64,000 nt of DNA from an uncultured Clostridia bacterium (lineage in GTDB: Bacteria; Bacillota; Clostridia; Christensenellales; Borkfalkiaceae), in the NCBI GenBank assembly GCA_947626685.1, contig CANQTD010000003.1:50246-114245 (forward strand), given 5' to 3'. The position numbers and the translations under genes were made by a program. Position 1 is the first letter of the stretch. Each line of letters starts with the position of its first letter. Below are positions 25,277 through 34,024 of the stretch, piece by piece. The notes beneath the pieces are model-generated. The model saw only the letters and a program-made list of their open reading frames with translations, had not been told where the DNA came from and made no database searches.

Positions 25277-25967
25277 GCACCACCTCGTAGACCGCAATGC
25301 CAAGCGCGACGGACGCATTGAGGGAATTTACCCGCCCCGCGAGCGGAATGGAGAGCGTTTTATCGCACTTCTCCCGCGTGAGACGGTGCACGCCGCAGTC
25401 CTCGCCGCCCACGACGAGAGCGACTTTGCCGTTGAGACGGGTACCGTAGATGGGTTCGCCGTCCGCTTCGAGGGCATACACCCAATAGCCGCGCTTTTTG
25501 AGCTCGTCCACCGCATAGTTGACGGAGGGCACCTTTGCGACGGGAATGTGCTCCGCCGCGCCCGCCGAAATGCGGACGACCGCCTCCGTCACGCTCGCGC
25601 CCTTCGCTTTGGGAATGACGACGCCGTCCGCGCCCGCACACTCCGCAACGCGGAGAATGGAGCCGAGATTGTGCACGTCCTCCACGCCGTCGCAGAGAAC
25701 GATGAGGCTCTCTTCCCCGCCGCCGAGTTCGGAAAAGTCGGCGTATTCGAAATCGGTCGTGAACGCGATCACCCCTTGATGACGCTTTTCGGCGCTCTCC
25801 CTGTCGAGCACGGCGCGGGGAACGAACTGCACGCGGACCCCCCGCTCCCTCGCCTCGGCGAAGATGCGGCCGAGCGTGCCCTGCGCGCCCTTCTCCATGA
25901 GGATCTTTTCGATTGTTTTGTCCGTTTTGAGCAGTTCCAAAACGGCGTTTCTACCTTCGGTTTTCAT
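25257..25967 (-). CDS. rlmB: 23S rRNA 2'-O-ribose methyltransferase, TrmH/RlmB family
   Basis: 236 residues. SpoU motif 1 is NLGSILRVAECAGADGVVI, and motif 3 is SIPLAGRVNSLNASVALGIAVYE; the N-terminal 75 residues are the substrate-binding domain of RlmB-type enzymes. Methylates a 23S rRNA guanosine (position G2251 in E. coli numbering) if orthologous. There is no good Shine-Dalgarno; a poor TAAAAC -10 lies four bases before the ATG (TTGTGA-17-TAAAAC), so the mRNA might be leaderless. Confidence 0.92.
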   Translation of the reverse strand: MKTEGRNAVLELLKTDKTIEKILMEKGAQGTLGRIFAEARERGVRVQFVPRAVLDRESAEKRHQGVIAFTTDFEYADFSELGGGEESLIVLCDGVEDVHNLGSILRVAECAGADGVVIPKAKGASVTEAVVRISAGAAEHIPVAKVPSVNYAVDELKKRGYWVYALEADGEPIYGTRLNGKVALVVGGEDCGVHRLTREKCDKTLSIPLAGRVNSLNASVALGIAVYEVVRARLQK

Positions 25968-25992
25968 AATTGTTTTAAGTTCACACGATTTA

Positions 25993-26041
25993 GTTCACAA
26001 ATTTTGTTTTGCAAGGGCGCAAAACAAAATTTCGTGAGGGG
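25993..26041 (+). repeat. 49-bp hairpin repeat, copy 1
   Basis: Same orientation and length as 26176-26224 with a single mismatch. Each can fold into a 17-bp stem (CACAAATTTTGTTTTGC with its complement, one bulged base). They flank a 134-bp segment that contains no gene. Confidence 0.75.
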
Positions 26042-26175
26042 TTAGGAAAGTGCATCTCACAGCCCCGTCGCCCACACCCTTGTCTGACCTCAAAGACAAT
26101 AAGCCGAAAGGGTTCGGCAAATTGAGTGCGCTTATGCAAAAGCGTGGTTTTGCAACGCGCCGTTATTGGAATGGG

Positions 26176-26224
26176 GTTCACAAATTTTGTTTTGCAAGGA
26201 CGCAAAACAAAATTTCGTGAGGGG
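26176..26224 (+). repeat. 49-bp hairpin repeat, copy 2
   Basis: Partner of 25993-26041; see there. A- and T-rich stem, unlike the GC-rich repeats that follow. Confidence 0.75.
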
Positions 26225-26728
26225 AAAGAAATCCTTGCTGTCCCCTTTGGGGAAAGTGGCACGGAGTGCCGAAAGGGGTTTTGGTACAAGCGAACCCCTT
26301 CAGTCTCGGCTTCGCCTCGACAGCTCCCCCAGAGGTGGAGCCGAGAGCGTACCCACCTCAGTCCGCAGTGCGGACAGCTCCTCCTCGGGAGGAGCCGAGG
26401 AAAGCACCCCCTCCCCTACCCCTCCCCCTCAGGTATAAGGGGGAGGGCAAGAGGGCGATGCGCGGACGGGGAGCCGAGAGAAGCACCCCCTCACCGCCGC
26501 TATGCAGCGGAGCTCCCCCTCAAGGGGGAGCCGAGAAGAGCACCCCCTCACCGCCGCTATGCAGCGGAGCTCCCCCAAAGGTGGAGCCGAGAAGAGCACC
26601 CCCCTCCCCTACCCCTCCCCCTCAAATATAAGGGGGAGGGCAAGAGGGAGGTCAAAGGTGGAGCCGAGAACCCCCTCAGTCTCAGCTTCGCCTCGACAGC
26701 TCCCCCAAAGGTGGAGCCGAGAGGGCTC
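26225..26728. repeat. Large cluster of dispersed palindromic repeats between mrnC and rlmB
   Basis: About 500 bases with no gene. It holds, in order, a CCCC..GGGGAAAGTGGCAC module, several CTCCCCC../..GGTGGAGCC and GGGGGAGCC units, and two copies of the module ending TATAAGGGGGAGGG (about 26403-26452 and 26600-26645). It splits the normally adjacent mrnC and rlmB genes. Confidence 0.75.
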
Positions 26729-26732
26729 TTGC

Positions 26733-27149
26733 TTATGGGGCGTCGGGAGGCGGGGAGGCGGCATCGGAGAAGAACAGCTCTTCGATGCGGTCGTTGCAGC
26801 CCGTGAGGTACAGGTAGCCGAGAAGCGCCTCGAATCCCGTCGAGCGGACATATTCCTGCACGCTCGCATTCTTGCTCTTCGTCGATTTTTTGGCGTTTCT
26901 GCCGCGGCGGTAGATCTCCTCTTCCTCCTCCGTGAGACGGGGCAGAATGCGGCCGAGCGCGTCGCTCTGGCCGTGCGCCGAGACGAGGGAGGACGCCTCC
27001 CTGTTGAGTTCGCCCGTCTTGCTGCCGTGGGCGAGGGCGAGAGAACGCCGCACATAGAGCGTATAGACGGCGTCGCCCACAAAGGCGAGGACCACCGGAT
27101 TCATCTGTTTCGCCCGTTCTTTCTCCACGGGCGCGTCGAAATTCGCCAT
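26733..27149 (-). CDS. mrnC: Mini-ribonuclease III (MrnC)
   Basis: 138 residues, an RNase III catalytic domain without a dsRNA-binding domain, used in 23S rRNA maturation. LAFVGDAVYTLYVR, the RGRNAKKSTKSKNASV segment and STGFEALLGYLYL match the family. The ATG at 27149 begins MANFDAP; the frame upstream of it is non-coding and AT-rich. Confidence 0.93.
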   Translation of the reverse strand: MANFDAPVEKERAKQMNPVVLAFVGDAVYTLYVRRSLALAHGSKTGELNREASSLVSAHGQSDALGRILPRLTEEEEEIYRRGRNAKKSTKSKNASVQEYVRSTGFEALLGYLYLTGCNDRIEELFFSDAASPPPDAP

Positions 27150-27265
27150 CGTATCTATTATAGCAGAAGGCGCGCGGAAATGCAAGCGGTTGCAAGGTGA
27201 AAACGGTTCGGAAAGCGTGATGTTTGCACCAAAAAATCGCATTTTGAGAAAAGTTGTGAAATCAC

Positions 27266-27293
27266 TTGCTTTTCGGCAAAATATCATTATAAT
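27266..27293 (+). promoter_or_regulatory. Antiporter promoter
   Basis: TTGCTT (27266-27271), 16-bp spacer, TATAAT (27288-27293), about 60 nt before the first usable ATG. Confidence 0.65.
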
Positions 27294-27360
27294 AGGGTAT
27301 TGATTTTTGTAAGCCGATCTTCCGCATCATCACGGGACCGTGCATGAAAAGTGTGAAAAC

Positions 27361-28635
27361 ATGGAAGCCTTTGAAATTTTATTGCCCCTCGCGCTCATTC
27401 TTCTTCTCTCCAAGTTGATGGGGCTCGGGGCGCACAAGTGCGGCATGCCCGCCGTCATCGGGATGCTCGTCGCGGGGATCCTCGTCGGGCTGTTGCGGTA
27501 TATCCCGTGGGAGCCTTTGCAGAACGCGTTCTTCTCCCCCGAAGTGGAATTTGCCCTCAGCGTGATGAGCAAGATCGGCGTCGTGCTCATCATGTTCTCG
27601 ACAGGCCTCGGCACCAACCTCAAAAACCTCCGCCAGACGGGGTTCGCCTCGGTCGTGATCACGCTGTTCGGCGTGATCGTCCCGATGGGGCTGGGCACGC
27701 TCACCGCCTTTCTCTTCGCCCGCTTCGGCCTGATCCCGGACATGGGTGTGGTCTCTTGGCTCTTCTACGGCGCGATCCTCACGGCGACCTCTGTCTCGGT
27801 GACCGTTGCCGTCCTCAAAGAACTCGGCAAGCTCGACTCCAAAGTGGGCACTTCCATCGTCGCCGCCGCCGTCATCGACGACGTGATCGGCATCATCATT
27901 CTCTCCGTGCTCACGGGCTTTTCCTCGGGCGGCGAGGGAGGCTGGGATTGGTTCCGCCCCAACGCCTATCTCGTCGTCATCAAGATCGTGCTCTTCTTCA
28001 TCGCCGCGATCGCGGTGGGGATCGGGCTCAGAAAGCTCTTCGACCTCATGGAACGCAGGGCCCCGCACAACCGCCGCGTGCCCATCATCTCGCTCGCCGC
28101 ATGCTTCGTCTACGCCTACTGCGCGGAGAAGTTCTTCGGCGTCGCGGACATCACGGGTGCGTATATCGCGGGCATTTTGCTCGGCGGGACGCTGTCGGAG
28201 ACGCCCTACGTCGAGAACAAAGTGGACACGATGGGGTATCTCTTCTTCTCCCCCATCTTCTTCGCCTCCATCGGCATGGATCTCGATTTCGGCGGCATCT
28301 CCCTCTCCTTCCTCGCGTTCGGGCTCGTGTTCGTGGCGATGGCCCTCCTCGGCAAGCTCCTCGGCTGCGGCGCGGGGGCGAAACTGTGCAAGTTCTCGTG
28401 GACGGACAGTTTCCGCGTCGGGCTCGGCATGATGGTGCGCGCGGAAGTCGTGCTCATCTGCACCGAGCGGGGGGTCTCGGCCGGGCTCGTGAGCGAATCG
28501 CTCTTCCCGTTCGTCTTTCTCATCATTCTGCTCTCCTCGGTGCTCACGCCCATTCTGCTCAAATGGTCGTACCGGCGGGAGCTCAAGCCGAAGCCGCTGC
28601 CCTCTTCCCCGCCCGGCCATTGGGGAGAAACTTGA
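27361..28635 (+). CDS. CPA2-type cation:proton antiporter
   Basis: 424 residues with about twelve hydrophobic segments from residue 5 to 410, the Kef/Nha (Na_H_exchanger) fold. The conserved unwound-helix region (ILTATSVSVTVAVLKELGK), the VIDDVIGIIILS segment with the paired acidic residues of the ion site, and DITGAYIAGILLGG are clear. It lacks C-terminal TrkA-N or CBS domains, so regulation by nucleotides is not indicated. The start is uncertain: ATG at 27361, or GTG at 27340; neither has a strong Shine-Dalgarno. Confidence 0.9.
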   Translation: MEAFEILLPLALILLLSKLMGLGAHKCGMPAVIGMLVAGILVGLLRYIPWEPLQNAFFSPEVEFALSVMSKIGVVLIMFSTGLGTNLKNLRQTGFASVVITLFGVIVPMGLGTLTAFLFARFGLIPDMGVVSWLFYGAILTATSVSVTVAVLKELGKLDSKVGTSIVAAAVIDDVIGIIILSVLTGFSSGGEGGWDWFRPNAYLVVIKIVLFFIAAIAVGIGLRKLFDLMERRAPHNRRVPIISLAACFVYAYCAEKFFGVADITGAYIAGILLGGTLSETPYVENKVDTMGYLFFSPIFFASIGMDLDFGGISLSFLAFGLVFVAMALLGKLLGCGAGAKLCKFSWTDSFRVGLGMMVRAEVVLICTERGVSAGLVSESLFPFVFLIILLSSVLTPILLKWSYRRELKPKPLPSSPPGHWGET

Positions 28636-28652
28636 CCCCTTCCGAAAGAAAT

Positions 28653-28682
28653 GTCCGCCTCTTTTCCGAGACGGACTTTTTT
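28653..28682 (+). terminator. Terminator of the antiporter gene
   Basis: A 9-bp stem with one mismatch (GTCCGCCTC / GAGACGGAC), 6-nt loop and six T residues, 17 nt after the stop, in the gap with convergent glmS. Confidence 0.75.
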
Positions 28683-28687
28683 GTTGC

Positions 28688-30454
28688 CTATTCCACCGTG
28701 ACGGACTTGGCGAGGTTGCGCGGCTTGTCGGGGTCGCACCCGCGCGCGAGGGCGACGTAGTAGGCGAGAAGCTGCAGGGGGATCGCAGCCAGCGCGGGAG
28801 AGTACACTTCCGTACAGGGCGGAATGACGACGCAGCCCGTGAGCCCCTTCTCCCCCGCATAGGCGGGGATGGAAGTGACGAGAAACACCTTTGCACCGCG
28901 GGCGCGCGTCTCGTGCACGGCGTTCATCGTCTTTTCGGCGAGCTCCTGCGAAGTGAGCACCGCGACGACGGGCGTTCCCTCCTCGATGAGGGCGAGCGTG
29001 CCGTGTTTGAGCTCCCCCGCGGGGTATCCTTCGCTCGGAAGATAGGAGACCTCTTTGAGTTTGAGGCTGCCCTCGAGGGCGGTGACCGCGTCTGCGCCCC
29101 GTCCGATAAAGTACGCGGATCTCGCCGCCGCAAAGTGGGGAGCCCATCCCCCGACCGCGCGCCCCGCCTTCACCGTCTCCCGCGCGAGGGAGGGAAGTTC
29201 GGAGAGAAGGTCGCCGTACCCCCGTCTCCCCTGCGCCTCCGCAACGCTCGCGGCGAGGGTGTAGAGCACGGAGAGTTGGGCGACGTAGCTCTTCGTCGCC
29301 GCAACGCAGACCTCCCTGCCCGCGTTGATGGGAAGCGTCTCGTCCGCAAGGGCGGAGAGGGAAGAACGCGCCTCGTTGACGACCGCGATCACCTTCGCGC
29401 CCCGTTCTTTGGCAAGTTTCGCCGCGGCGAGCGTATCTGCCGTCTCCCCGCTCTGCGAGACCGCGATGACGGCGGAGTTTTCGGAGAGAATGGGGTCCTG
29501 ATAGCGGAACTCGCTCGCGACGGTGACTTCGGCGGGAACGCGGGCAAGTTTTTCGAACGCGTATTTCGCCGCGAGGGACGCATGGTATGCGGTGCCGCAG
29601 GCCACGAGACGGATGTTCTTCGCCGCGCACAGTTCCTCCCGCACACGGGAGAAAACCGCGCCCGAGGCCGTCTCCCTGCTCCTGCAAAGGGCCGCGGGGA
29701 TCTCGCAGATCTCCTTCTCCATGTAGTGGGCGTGCCCCGCCTTTCCGCTCTCCCCTCTTCCCCGTTCGAGAGGGAGCCAATCCGGTGAAATAAAGCGCTC
29801 TCCTTCGGACATGGTTACCTCCGATTCGGTGATGAGGGCAAATTCTCCGTCGCGGAGAGGGCAGATCTCGAGGCATGCCCCGACGAGGGCGGGCACGTCG
29901 CTCGCGAGGAAATTCCCGAGCTTTCCACGCCCTAAAACGAGGGGGCTTTTCTCGCGGGCGAGGGCGATCTTCCCCGGTTCGTCCGCACACAGGACGGCAA
30001 GCGCATATGACCCTTCGAGCACGGAAGCGACCCTCTTCAACGCCTCGAGGAGGTCGCCGCGGTACAGGCGTTCGAGAAGGTGCGCGATCACTTCGCTGTC
30101 CGTTTCGGAGGAGAACGATTCCCCTCGCGCTTCGCACATTTTTCTGAGGGCGCGGTCGTTCTCGATGATGCCGTTGTGGACGACGGCGAACCGTCCGTAG
30201 ACGTGCGGGTGCGCGTTCGCCGCCGTGGGAGCTCCGTGCGTCGCCCATCTCGTATGGCCGATCCCGCACGTTCCCTTCAGATCCACCGCCGCGCGCAGAT
30301 TGGCGACGGGGCCCGTACACTTCTTCACCTCGATCTTTTCGGCGAGGGTGGCGATGCCCGCCGAATCGTAACCGCGGTATTCGAGCCGCTTGAGCCCCGC
30401 ATAGAGAAGGGGCGCGGCGCGCCTTTTGCCCGCATATCCCACGATGCCGCACAT
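28688..30454 (-). CDS. glmS: Glutamine--fructose-6-phosphate aminotransferase
   Basis: 588 residues; makes glucosamine 6-phosphate for the cell wall. The N-terminal nucleophile is Cys2 (MCGIVGYAG), with LEYRGYDSAG and GHTRWATHG of the glutaminase domain; two SIS sugar-isomerase domains follow, and the C-terminus is DPDKPRNLAKSVTVE, the usual ending. The stop of glmM is immediately followed by its ATG (TAAATG), so the two are coupled. No glmS ribozyme can fit, as there is no leader. Confidence 0.97.
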   Translation of the reverse strand: MCGIVGYAGKRRAAPLLYAGLKRLEYRGYDSAGIATLAEKIEVKKCTGPVANLRAAVDLKGTCGIGHTRWATHGAPTAANAHPHVYGRFAVVHNGIIENDRALRKMCEARGESFSSETDSEVIAHLLERLYRGDLLEALKRVASVLEGSYALAVLCADEPGKIALAREKSPLVLGRGKLGNFLASDVPALVGACLEICPLRDGEFALITESEVTMSEGERFISPDWLPLERGRGESGKAGHAHYMEKEICEIPAALCRSRETASGAVFSRVREELCAAKNIRLVACGTAYHASLAAKYAFEKLARVPAEVTVASEFRYQDPILSENSAVIAVSQSGETADTLAAAKLAKERGAKVIAVVNEARSSLSALADETLPINAGREVCVAATKSYVAQLSVLYTLAASVAEAQGRRGYGDLLSELPSLARETVKAGRAVGGWAPHFAAARSAYFIGRGADAVTALEGSLKLKEVSYLPSEGYPAGELKHGTLALIEEGTPVVAVLTSQELAEKTMNAVHETRARGAKVFLVTSIPAYAGEKGLTGCVVIPPCTEVYSPALAAIPLQLLAYYVALARGCDPDKPRNLAKSVTVE

Positions 30455-31795
30455 TTACATGCCCTCCTCCGCCGCCCGCACGGCGCGTTCCAGACTTTCC
30501 GCCGCCTCGCGGCAGAGACGTTCATCCTCCCCCTCGGTGAGAATGCGGACGACGGGTTCGGTGCCCGAGGCGCGCAGGACCGCCCTTCCGCCCGCGAGCA
30601 GCTCTTCCGCCCGCCTCTTGGCGAGAAGCACCCCTTCGTTTTGGAGAATGACGTTCTTCTCCCGCACCCGCACGGTGCGCTTGACCTGCGGAAGGGGCGC
30701 GTACCCCTCCGCGAGCAGGGAGAGCGGGCACCTGCCCTCGATCGCCGTTTCGAGCACTTTGAGTGCGGTGAGGATGCCGTCCCCCGTCTGGGCGTATTTG
30801 CGGAAGATGATGTGCCCCGACGACTCCCCGCCGAGCAGGAACCCCCTTTTCAGCATCTCCTCGTACACGAAGCGGTCCCCCGTGGCGGCATAGGAGACGG
30901 AGATCTGTTCGGGCGCGAGGCTGCGTTCGAGGCCGCGGTTGGTCATTTCGGTGGCGACGATCCCGCCGCGGTCGAGTTCCCCGCGCGCTTTCAGCGATTT
31001 CGCGGAGAGGTAGAGGATGGCGTCGCCGTCCAAGATCCTCCCCCGCTCGTCAACCGCGATGCAGCGGTCGGCGTCTCCGTCGAAGGCAAAGCCCGCGTCG
31101 AGAGCGTTCTCCGCGACGAGCCTTTGGATGCGCTCGGGATGGGTAGAACCGCACCCCTCGTTGATATTCAGCCCGTCGGGGGAGACGCCCACGGCGAACG
31201 TGGAGGCGCCCAGCGCGTCGAACACCGACTTCGCGAGCATGAACGCGCTGCCGTTCGCACAGTCCAGCCCCACCCGCATACCGCGGAAGGAGACGCGGGG
31301 CAGGGACAGAAGGTACGCGAGGTATCGGTTGCGCCCCGCAACGTAGTCCACCGTCCGCCCGATCTCCTCCCCCGTCGCGAGCGGAAGGGTCCCGCCGTCG
31401 AGATAGTGTTCGATGAGTTCTTCGATCCCATCCTCCATTTTCTCCCCCGCGGCGTTGAAGAGCTTGATGCCGTTGTCGGCGTAGGGATTGTGGCTCGCCG
31501 AGATCATGACGCCGCAGTCGAATCCCTCCGTACGCGTGATAAAGGAGCAGGAAGGCGTCGTCGTGACGTGAAGAAGATAGACGTCCGCGCCCGAGGCCGT
31601 TGCGCCTGCCGCAAGCGAATACTCGAGCGTGTACGATGACCTGCGGGTATCCTTTCCGACGAGGATGCGCGCCCGCTCCGCCTTCCCCCGTGCGAAATAG
31701 CGTCCCAAAAACCGCCCGACGCGGAATGCGTGGATCGCGGTGAGCCCCTCGTTCGCAAGCCCGCGGAAGCCGTCCGTACCGAAATATTTCCCCAA
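30455..31795 (-). CDS. glmM: Phosphoglucosamine mutase
   Basis: 446 residues, converts glucosamine 6-phosphate to the 1-phosphate, the next step after GlmS. N-terminus GKYFGTDGFRG, the phosphoserine loop ISASHNP, the metal site FDGDADR, the sugar-binding GGESSGH, and the phosphate-binding RASGTEPVVR are all present. The start is a TTG at 31795, with GGAGGG five bases upstream; no ATG fits the N-terminus. The longer frame with an ATG at 31981 overlaps the antitoxin promoter and is not coding. Confidence 0.95.
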   Translation of the reverse strand: MGKYFGTDGFRGLANEGLTAIHAFRVGRFLGRYFARGKAERARILVGKDTRRSSYTLEYSLAAGATASGADVYLLHVTTTPSCSFITRTEGFDCGVMISASHNPYADNGIKLFNAAGEKMEDGIEELIEHYLDGGTLPLATGEEIGRTVDYVAGRNRYLAYLLSLPRVSFRGMRVGLDCANGSAFMLAKSVFDALGASTFAVGVSPDGLNINEGCGSTHPERIQRLVAENALDAGFAFDGDADRCIAVDERGRILDGDAILYLSAKSLKARGELDRGGIVATEMTNRGLERSLAPEQISVSYAATGDRFVYEEMLKRGFLLGGESSGHIIFRKYAQTGDGILTALKVLETAIEGRCPLSLLAEGYAPLPQVKRTVRVREKNVILQNEGVLLAKRRAEELLAGGRAVLRASGTEPVVRILTEGEDERLCREAAESLERAVRAAEEGM

Positions 31796-31902
31796 AGTTC
31801 CCTCCGTACGCCGCGGTTCGGCGTATTGGTATCGTATGCGAAAAATTTTTCGGGGGTGAATGGAGCGGCAGGCGCGATTTTTTGGAAAATGAACGAAACC
31901 CG

Positions 31903-31931
31903 TTGACAAAAAGCGCATATTATGGTACAAT
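31903..31931 (+). promoter_or_regulatory. Promoter of the Phd-type antitoxin gene
   Basis: TTGACA (31903-31908), 17-bp spacer, TACAAT (31926-31931). Confidence 0.75.
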
Positions 31932-31942
31932 AAGACCATAAT
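31919..31942 (+). promoter_or_regulatory. Probable autoregulatory operator
   Basis: Inverted repeat ATTATGGT (31919-31926) and ACCATAAT (31935-31942) with an 8-bp gap, overlapping the -10 box. This is the usual place for a Phd/YefM dimer to repress its own promoter. Confidence 0.6.
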
Positions 31943-31972
31943 AAGAACACAATATGATTCGGAGGCAATCGG

Positions 31973-32239
31973 ATGACGCAACCTTTACCTAAAATTCTAC
32001 CTGTAAACGAGCTGAAAAACACGGCACACATCATGAAAACATGCCGTGAGAGCCCCGTTCCCATCGTGATCACAAAAAACGGATACGGCGCGGCGGTCAT
32101 GATGAGCGTAGAGCTCTACGAGGAAATGTTCACCAAGATGCAGGCTGCCGCCCTCATCAATGAAGGTCTCGAAGAGATCGAAAAGGGCGCAACTTTCGCG
32201 GATGGGAAGGAATTTTTCAATTCGATGCGGAGCAAATAA
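31973..32239 (+). CDS. Phd/YefM-family antitoxin, orphan
   Basis: 88 residues. The N-terminal half is the Phd/YefM DNA-binding fold (KILPVNELKNTAHIMKTCRES, VITKNGYGAAVMMSVELYEE), and the C-terminal 35 residues would be the flexible toxin-neutralising tail. GGAGG precedes the ATG. There is no toxin gene: the stop is followed by repeats and a terminator, then convergent glpK. Either the toxin was lost or the protein now acts as a stand-alone repressor. Confidence 0.85.
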   Translation: MTQPLPKILPVNELKNTAHIMKTCRESPVPIVITKNGYGAAVMMSVELYEEMFTKMQAAALINEGLEEIEKGATFADGKEFFNSMRSK

Positions 32240-32269
32240 GTACGAACGGCACGCAGGGTGCAAATGCCA

Positions 32270-32420
32270 CCCCCCTACCTCTTGCTGTCCCCTTTGGGGA
32301 AAGTGGCACGAAGTGCCGAAAGGGGTTCTGAACCCCCTCAGTCTCGCTATTATTTTCTAAGTGGAGGCGACACCCCCTCACCGCCTACGGCGGAGCTCCC
32401 CCTCAAGGGGGCGCCAAGAT
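32270..32420. repeat. Dispersed repeat modules downstream of the antitoxin gene
   Basis: The GCTGTCCCCTTTGGGG / GGCACGAAGTGCC module (about 32284-32328) and a CTCCCCCTCAAGGGGGCG module (about 32394-32413). No gene. Confidence 0.7.
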
Positions 32421-32464
32421 CGGGCATGAGCGCAATTTACTATCGCACGATTTTCTTATAATAG

Positions 32465-32499
32465 AAAAAAGTCCGGGGGACGATTTCCCGGGCTTTTTT
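32465..32499 (-). terminator. glpK terminator
   Basis: A 13-bp stem with one mismatch, flanked by A6 and T6 on both strands, so it can work in both directions; 46 nt after the glpK stop. Confidence 0.8.
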
Positions 32500-32544
32500 G
32501 CTGCGGCGTTGCTGCTTTGTTGGGGCGGTGTTGGGCGCGGAAGT

Positions 32545-34008
32545 TCAGCCGAGGGCGCGCCTCACGGCCGCCAGATATTGGGCATAGAGCCCGTCGAAAT
32601 ACGTCCTGTCGAGGGAGGGCGCGAACACCCGCTCCGAGGTGCGGTATGACCCGATATCCTCGTCGGCGAGGCCGAGCGCGAGCGCGCACATGAGCGCGGC
32701 CCCGAGCGCGGTGCTCTCCCGCTCTTCGGGACGGTCGACGGGAATACCGAGCACGTCCGCCTGAAACTGCATGAGGAAGTTATTCGCGCAGGCGCCGCCG
32801 TCGCAGCGGACGAGCGTGAGCGGGATGCCGCTGTCCTTTTCCATACAGTCCGCAAGGTCGCGGGCGGAGTAGGCGATGCTCTCGAGGACGGCGCGCACGA
32901 TATGCTCCCTGCGGGTACCCCGCGAGATGCCCGAGATGAGCCCGCGTGCCTCGCTGTTCCAATAGGGCGCGCCGAGCCCCGTAAAGGCGGGGACGAAAAA
33001 GACCCCACCCGTGTCCGCGACAGACAGCGCCAAACGCTCTGTTTCGGCGGCATTTTCGATGAGCCCGAGTTCGTCGCGCAGCCACTGTACGCCGCTTCCC
33101 GCATGAAAGACGCTGCCCTCGAGCGCGTAGTTCGTCCTGCCCTTATACACGCTCCCCACCGTGGTGAGAAGCCCGCTCTTCGAGAATACAGGCTGCGTGC
33201 CCGTTGAAAAGAGCATGAAGAGCCCCGTGCCGTAGGTGAGTTTGACGTCCCCCTCTTTGACGCACGCCTGCCCGAAGAGCGCGGCCTGCTGGTCGCCGAG
33301 GACGCCCGCGATCGGGTATTCCCCCTTGCCGAGTTTCGCCATGCCGAAAACGGCGTCGCAGGGAAGAACAGCGGGGAGCATGTCGCGGCACACACCGAAG
33401 TAGGCGAGCAGATCGTCGTCCCAATCGAGGGTGCGGATATTGAAGAGCATGGTGCGGGAGGCATTCGTGCAGTCGGTCGCGAACGACTTCCCCTCCGTCA
33501 GCTTATAGATGAGATAGCTGTCCACGGTGCCCGCGCGCAGTCTGCCCTCTTCTTTGAGTTTTCTCGCCGCAGGTACGTTTTGGAGGATCCAAGCGATCTT
33601 GCTCGCCGAAAAGTAAGCGTCGGGAAGAAGCCCGCACTTTTCCTTGATGCGGGCGGCGTCCTCCTCCGGAATGGAAGCGCAGAACGCGCTCGTACGGCGG
33701 CACTGCCACACGATGGCGGGAGCGACGGGCTCCCCCGTCGCCGCGTCGAAACAGACGACCGTCTCGCGCTGGTTGGTGACGCCGATCCCCATCACCTTCC
33801 CGCCCGAAGCCGCACGGAGGCAGTCGGAGAGGACGTATGCCGCTTTGAACCAGATCTCGCTGGCGTCCTGTTCCACCCAGCCGGGGTGCGGGAAACTGCT
33901 CGCGACCTCCTGCTGGGCGCGGTGGACGAACTTCCTCTCCGCAACGTCATAGAGGAAGGCGCGGATGGAAGTTGTGCCCGCGTCGAGGGAAATGATGTAT
34001 TCTTTCAT
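32545..34008 (-). CDS. glpK: Glycerol kinase (FGGY family)
   Basis: 487 residues; phosphorylates glycerol to glycerol 3-phosphate. N-terminal ATP loop LDAGTTSIRA (8-17), VTNQRETVVCFD, and the C-terminal FGGY features (FTGLGAPYWN, CDGGACANNFLMQFQADVLG) are typical. The start at 34008 has AAGGAGA 8 nt upstream; the longer frame runs into the upstream gene. It follows the DUF2207 gene by 16 nt. No glpF or glpD is nearby, so another FGGY substrate is possible but the motifs fit glycerol kinase well. Confidence 0.92.
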   Translation of the reverse strand: MKEYIISLDAGTTSIRAFLYDVAERKFVHRAQQEVASSFPHPGWVEQDASEIWFKAAYVLSDCLRAASGGKVMGIGVTNQRETVVCFDAATGEPVAPAIVWQCRRTSAFCASIPEEDAARIKEKCGLLPDAYFSASKIAWILQNVPAARKLKEEGRLRAGTVDSYLIYKLTEGKSFATDCTNASRTMLFNIRTLDWDDDLLAYFGVCRDMLPAVLPCDAVFGMAKLGKGEYPIAGVLGDQQAALFGQACVKEGDVKLTYGTGLFMLFSTGTQPVFSKSGLLTTVGSVYKGRTNYALEGSVFHAGSGVQWLRDELGLIENAAETERLALSVADTGGVFFVPAFTGLGAPYWNSEARGLISGISRGTRREHIVRAVLESIAYSARDLADCMEKDSGIPLTLVRCDGGACANNFLMQFQADVLGIPVDRPEERESTALGAALMCALALGLADEDIGSYRTSERVFAPSLDRTYFDGLYAQYLAAVRRALG

Positions 34009-34024
34009 AGACTTCTCCTTTGGA

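Noticed and set aside
28206..30452. 748-residue minus-strand open frame overlapping glmS
   Set aside because: Out-of-frame shadow of glmS; composition is Arg/Gly-rich and no motif is present.
30440..30470. glmS ribozyme
   Set aside because: glmS starts immediately after the glmM stop; no leader exists.
32240..32464. Toxin gene behind the Phd antitoxin
   Set aside because: The region is made of dispersed repeat modules; no frame encodes a RelE-, Doc- or PIN-like protein.
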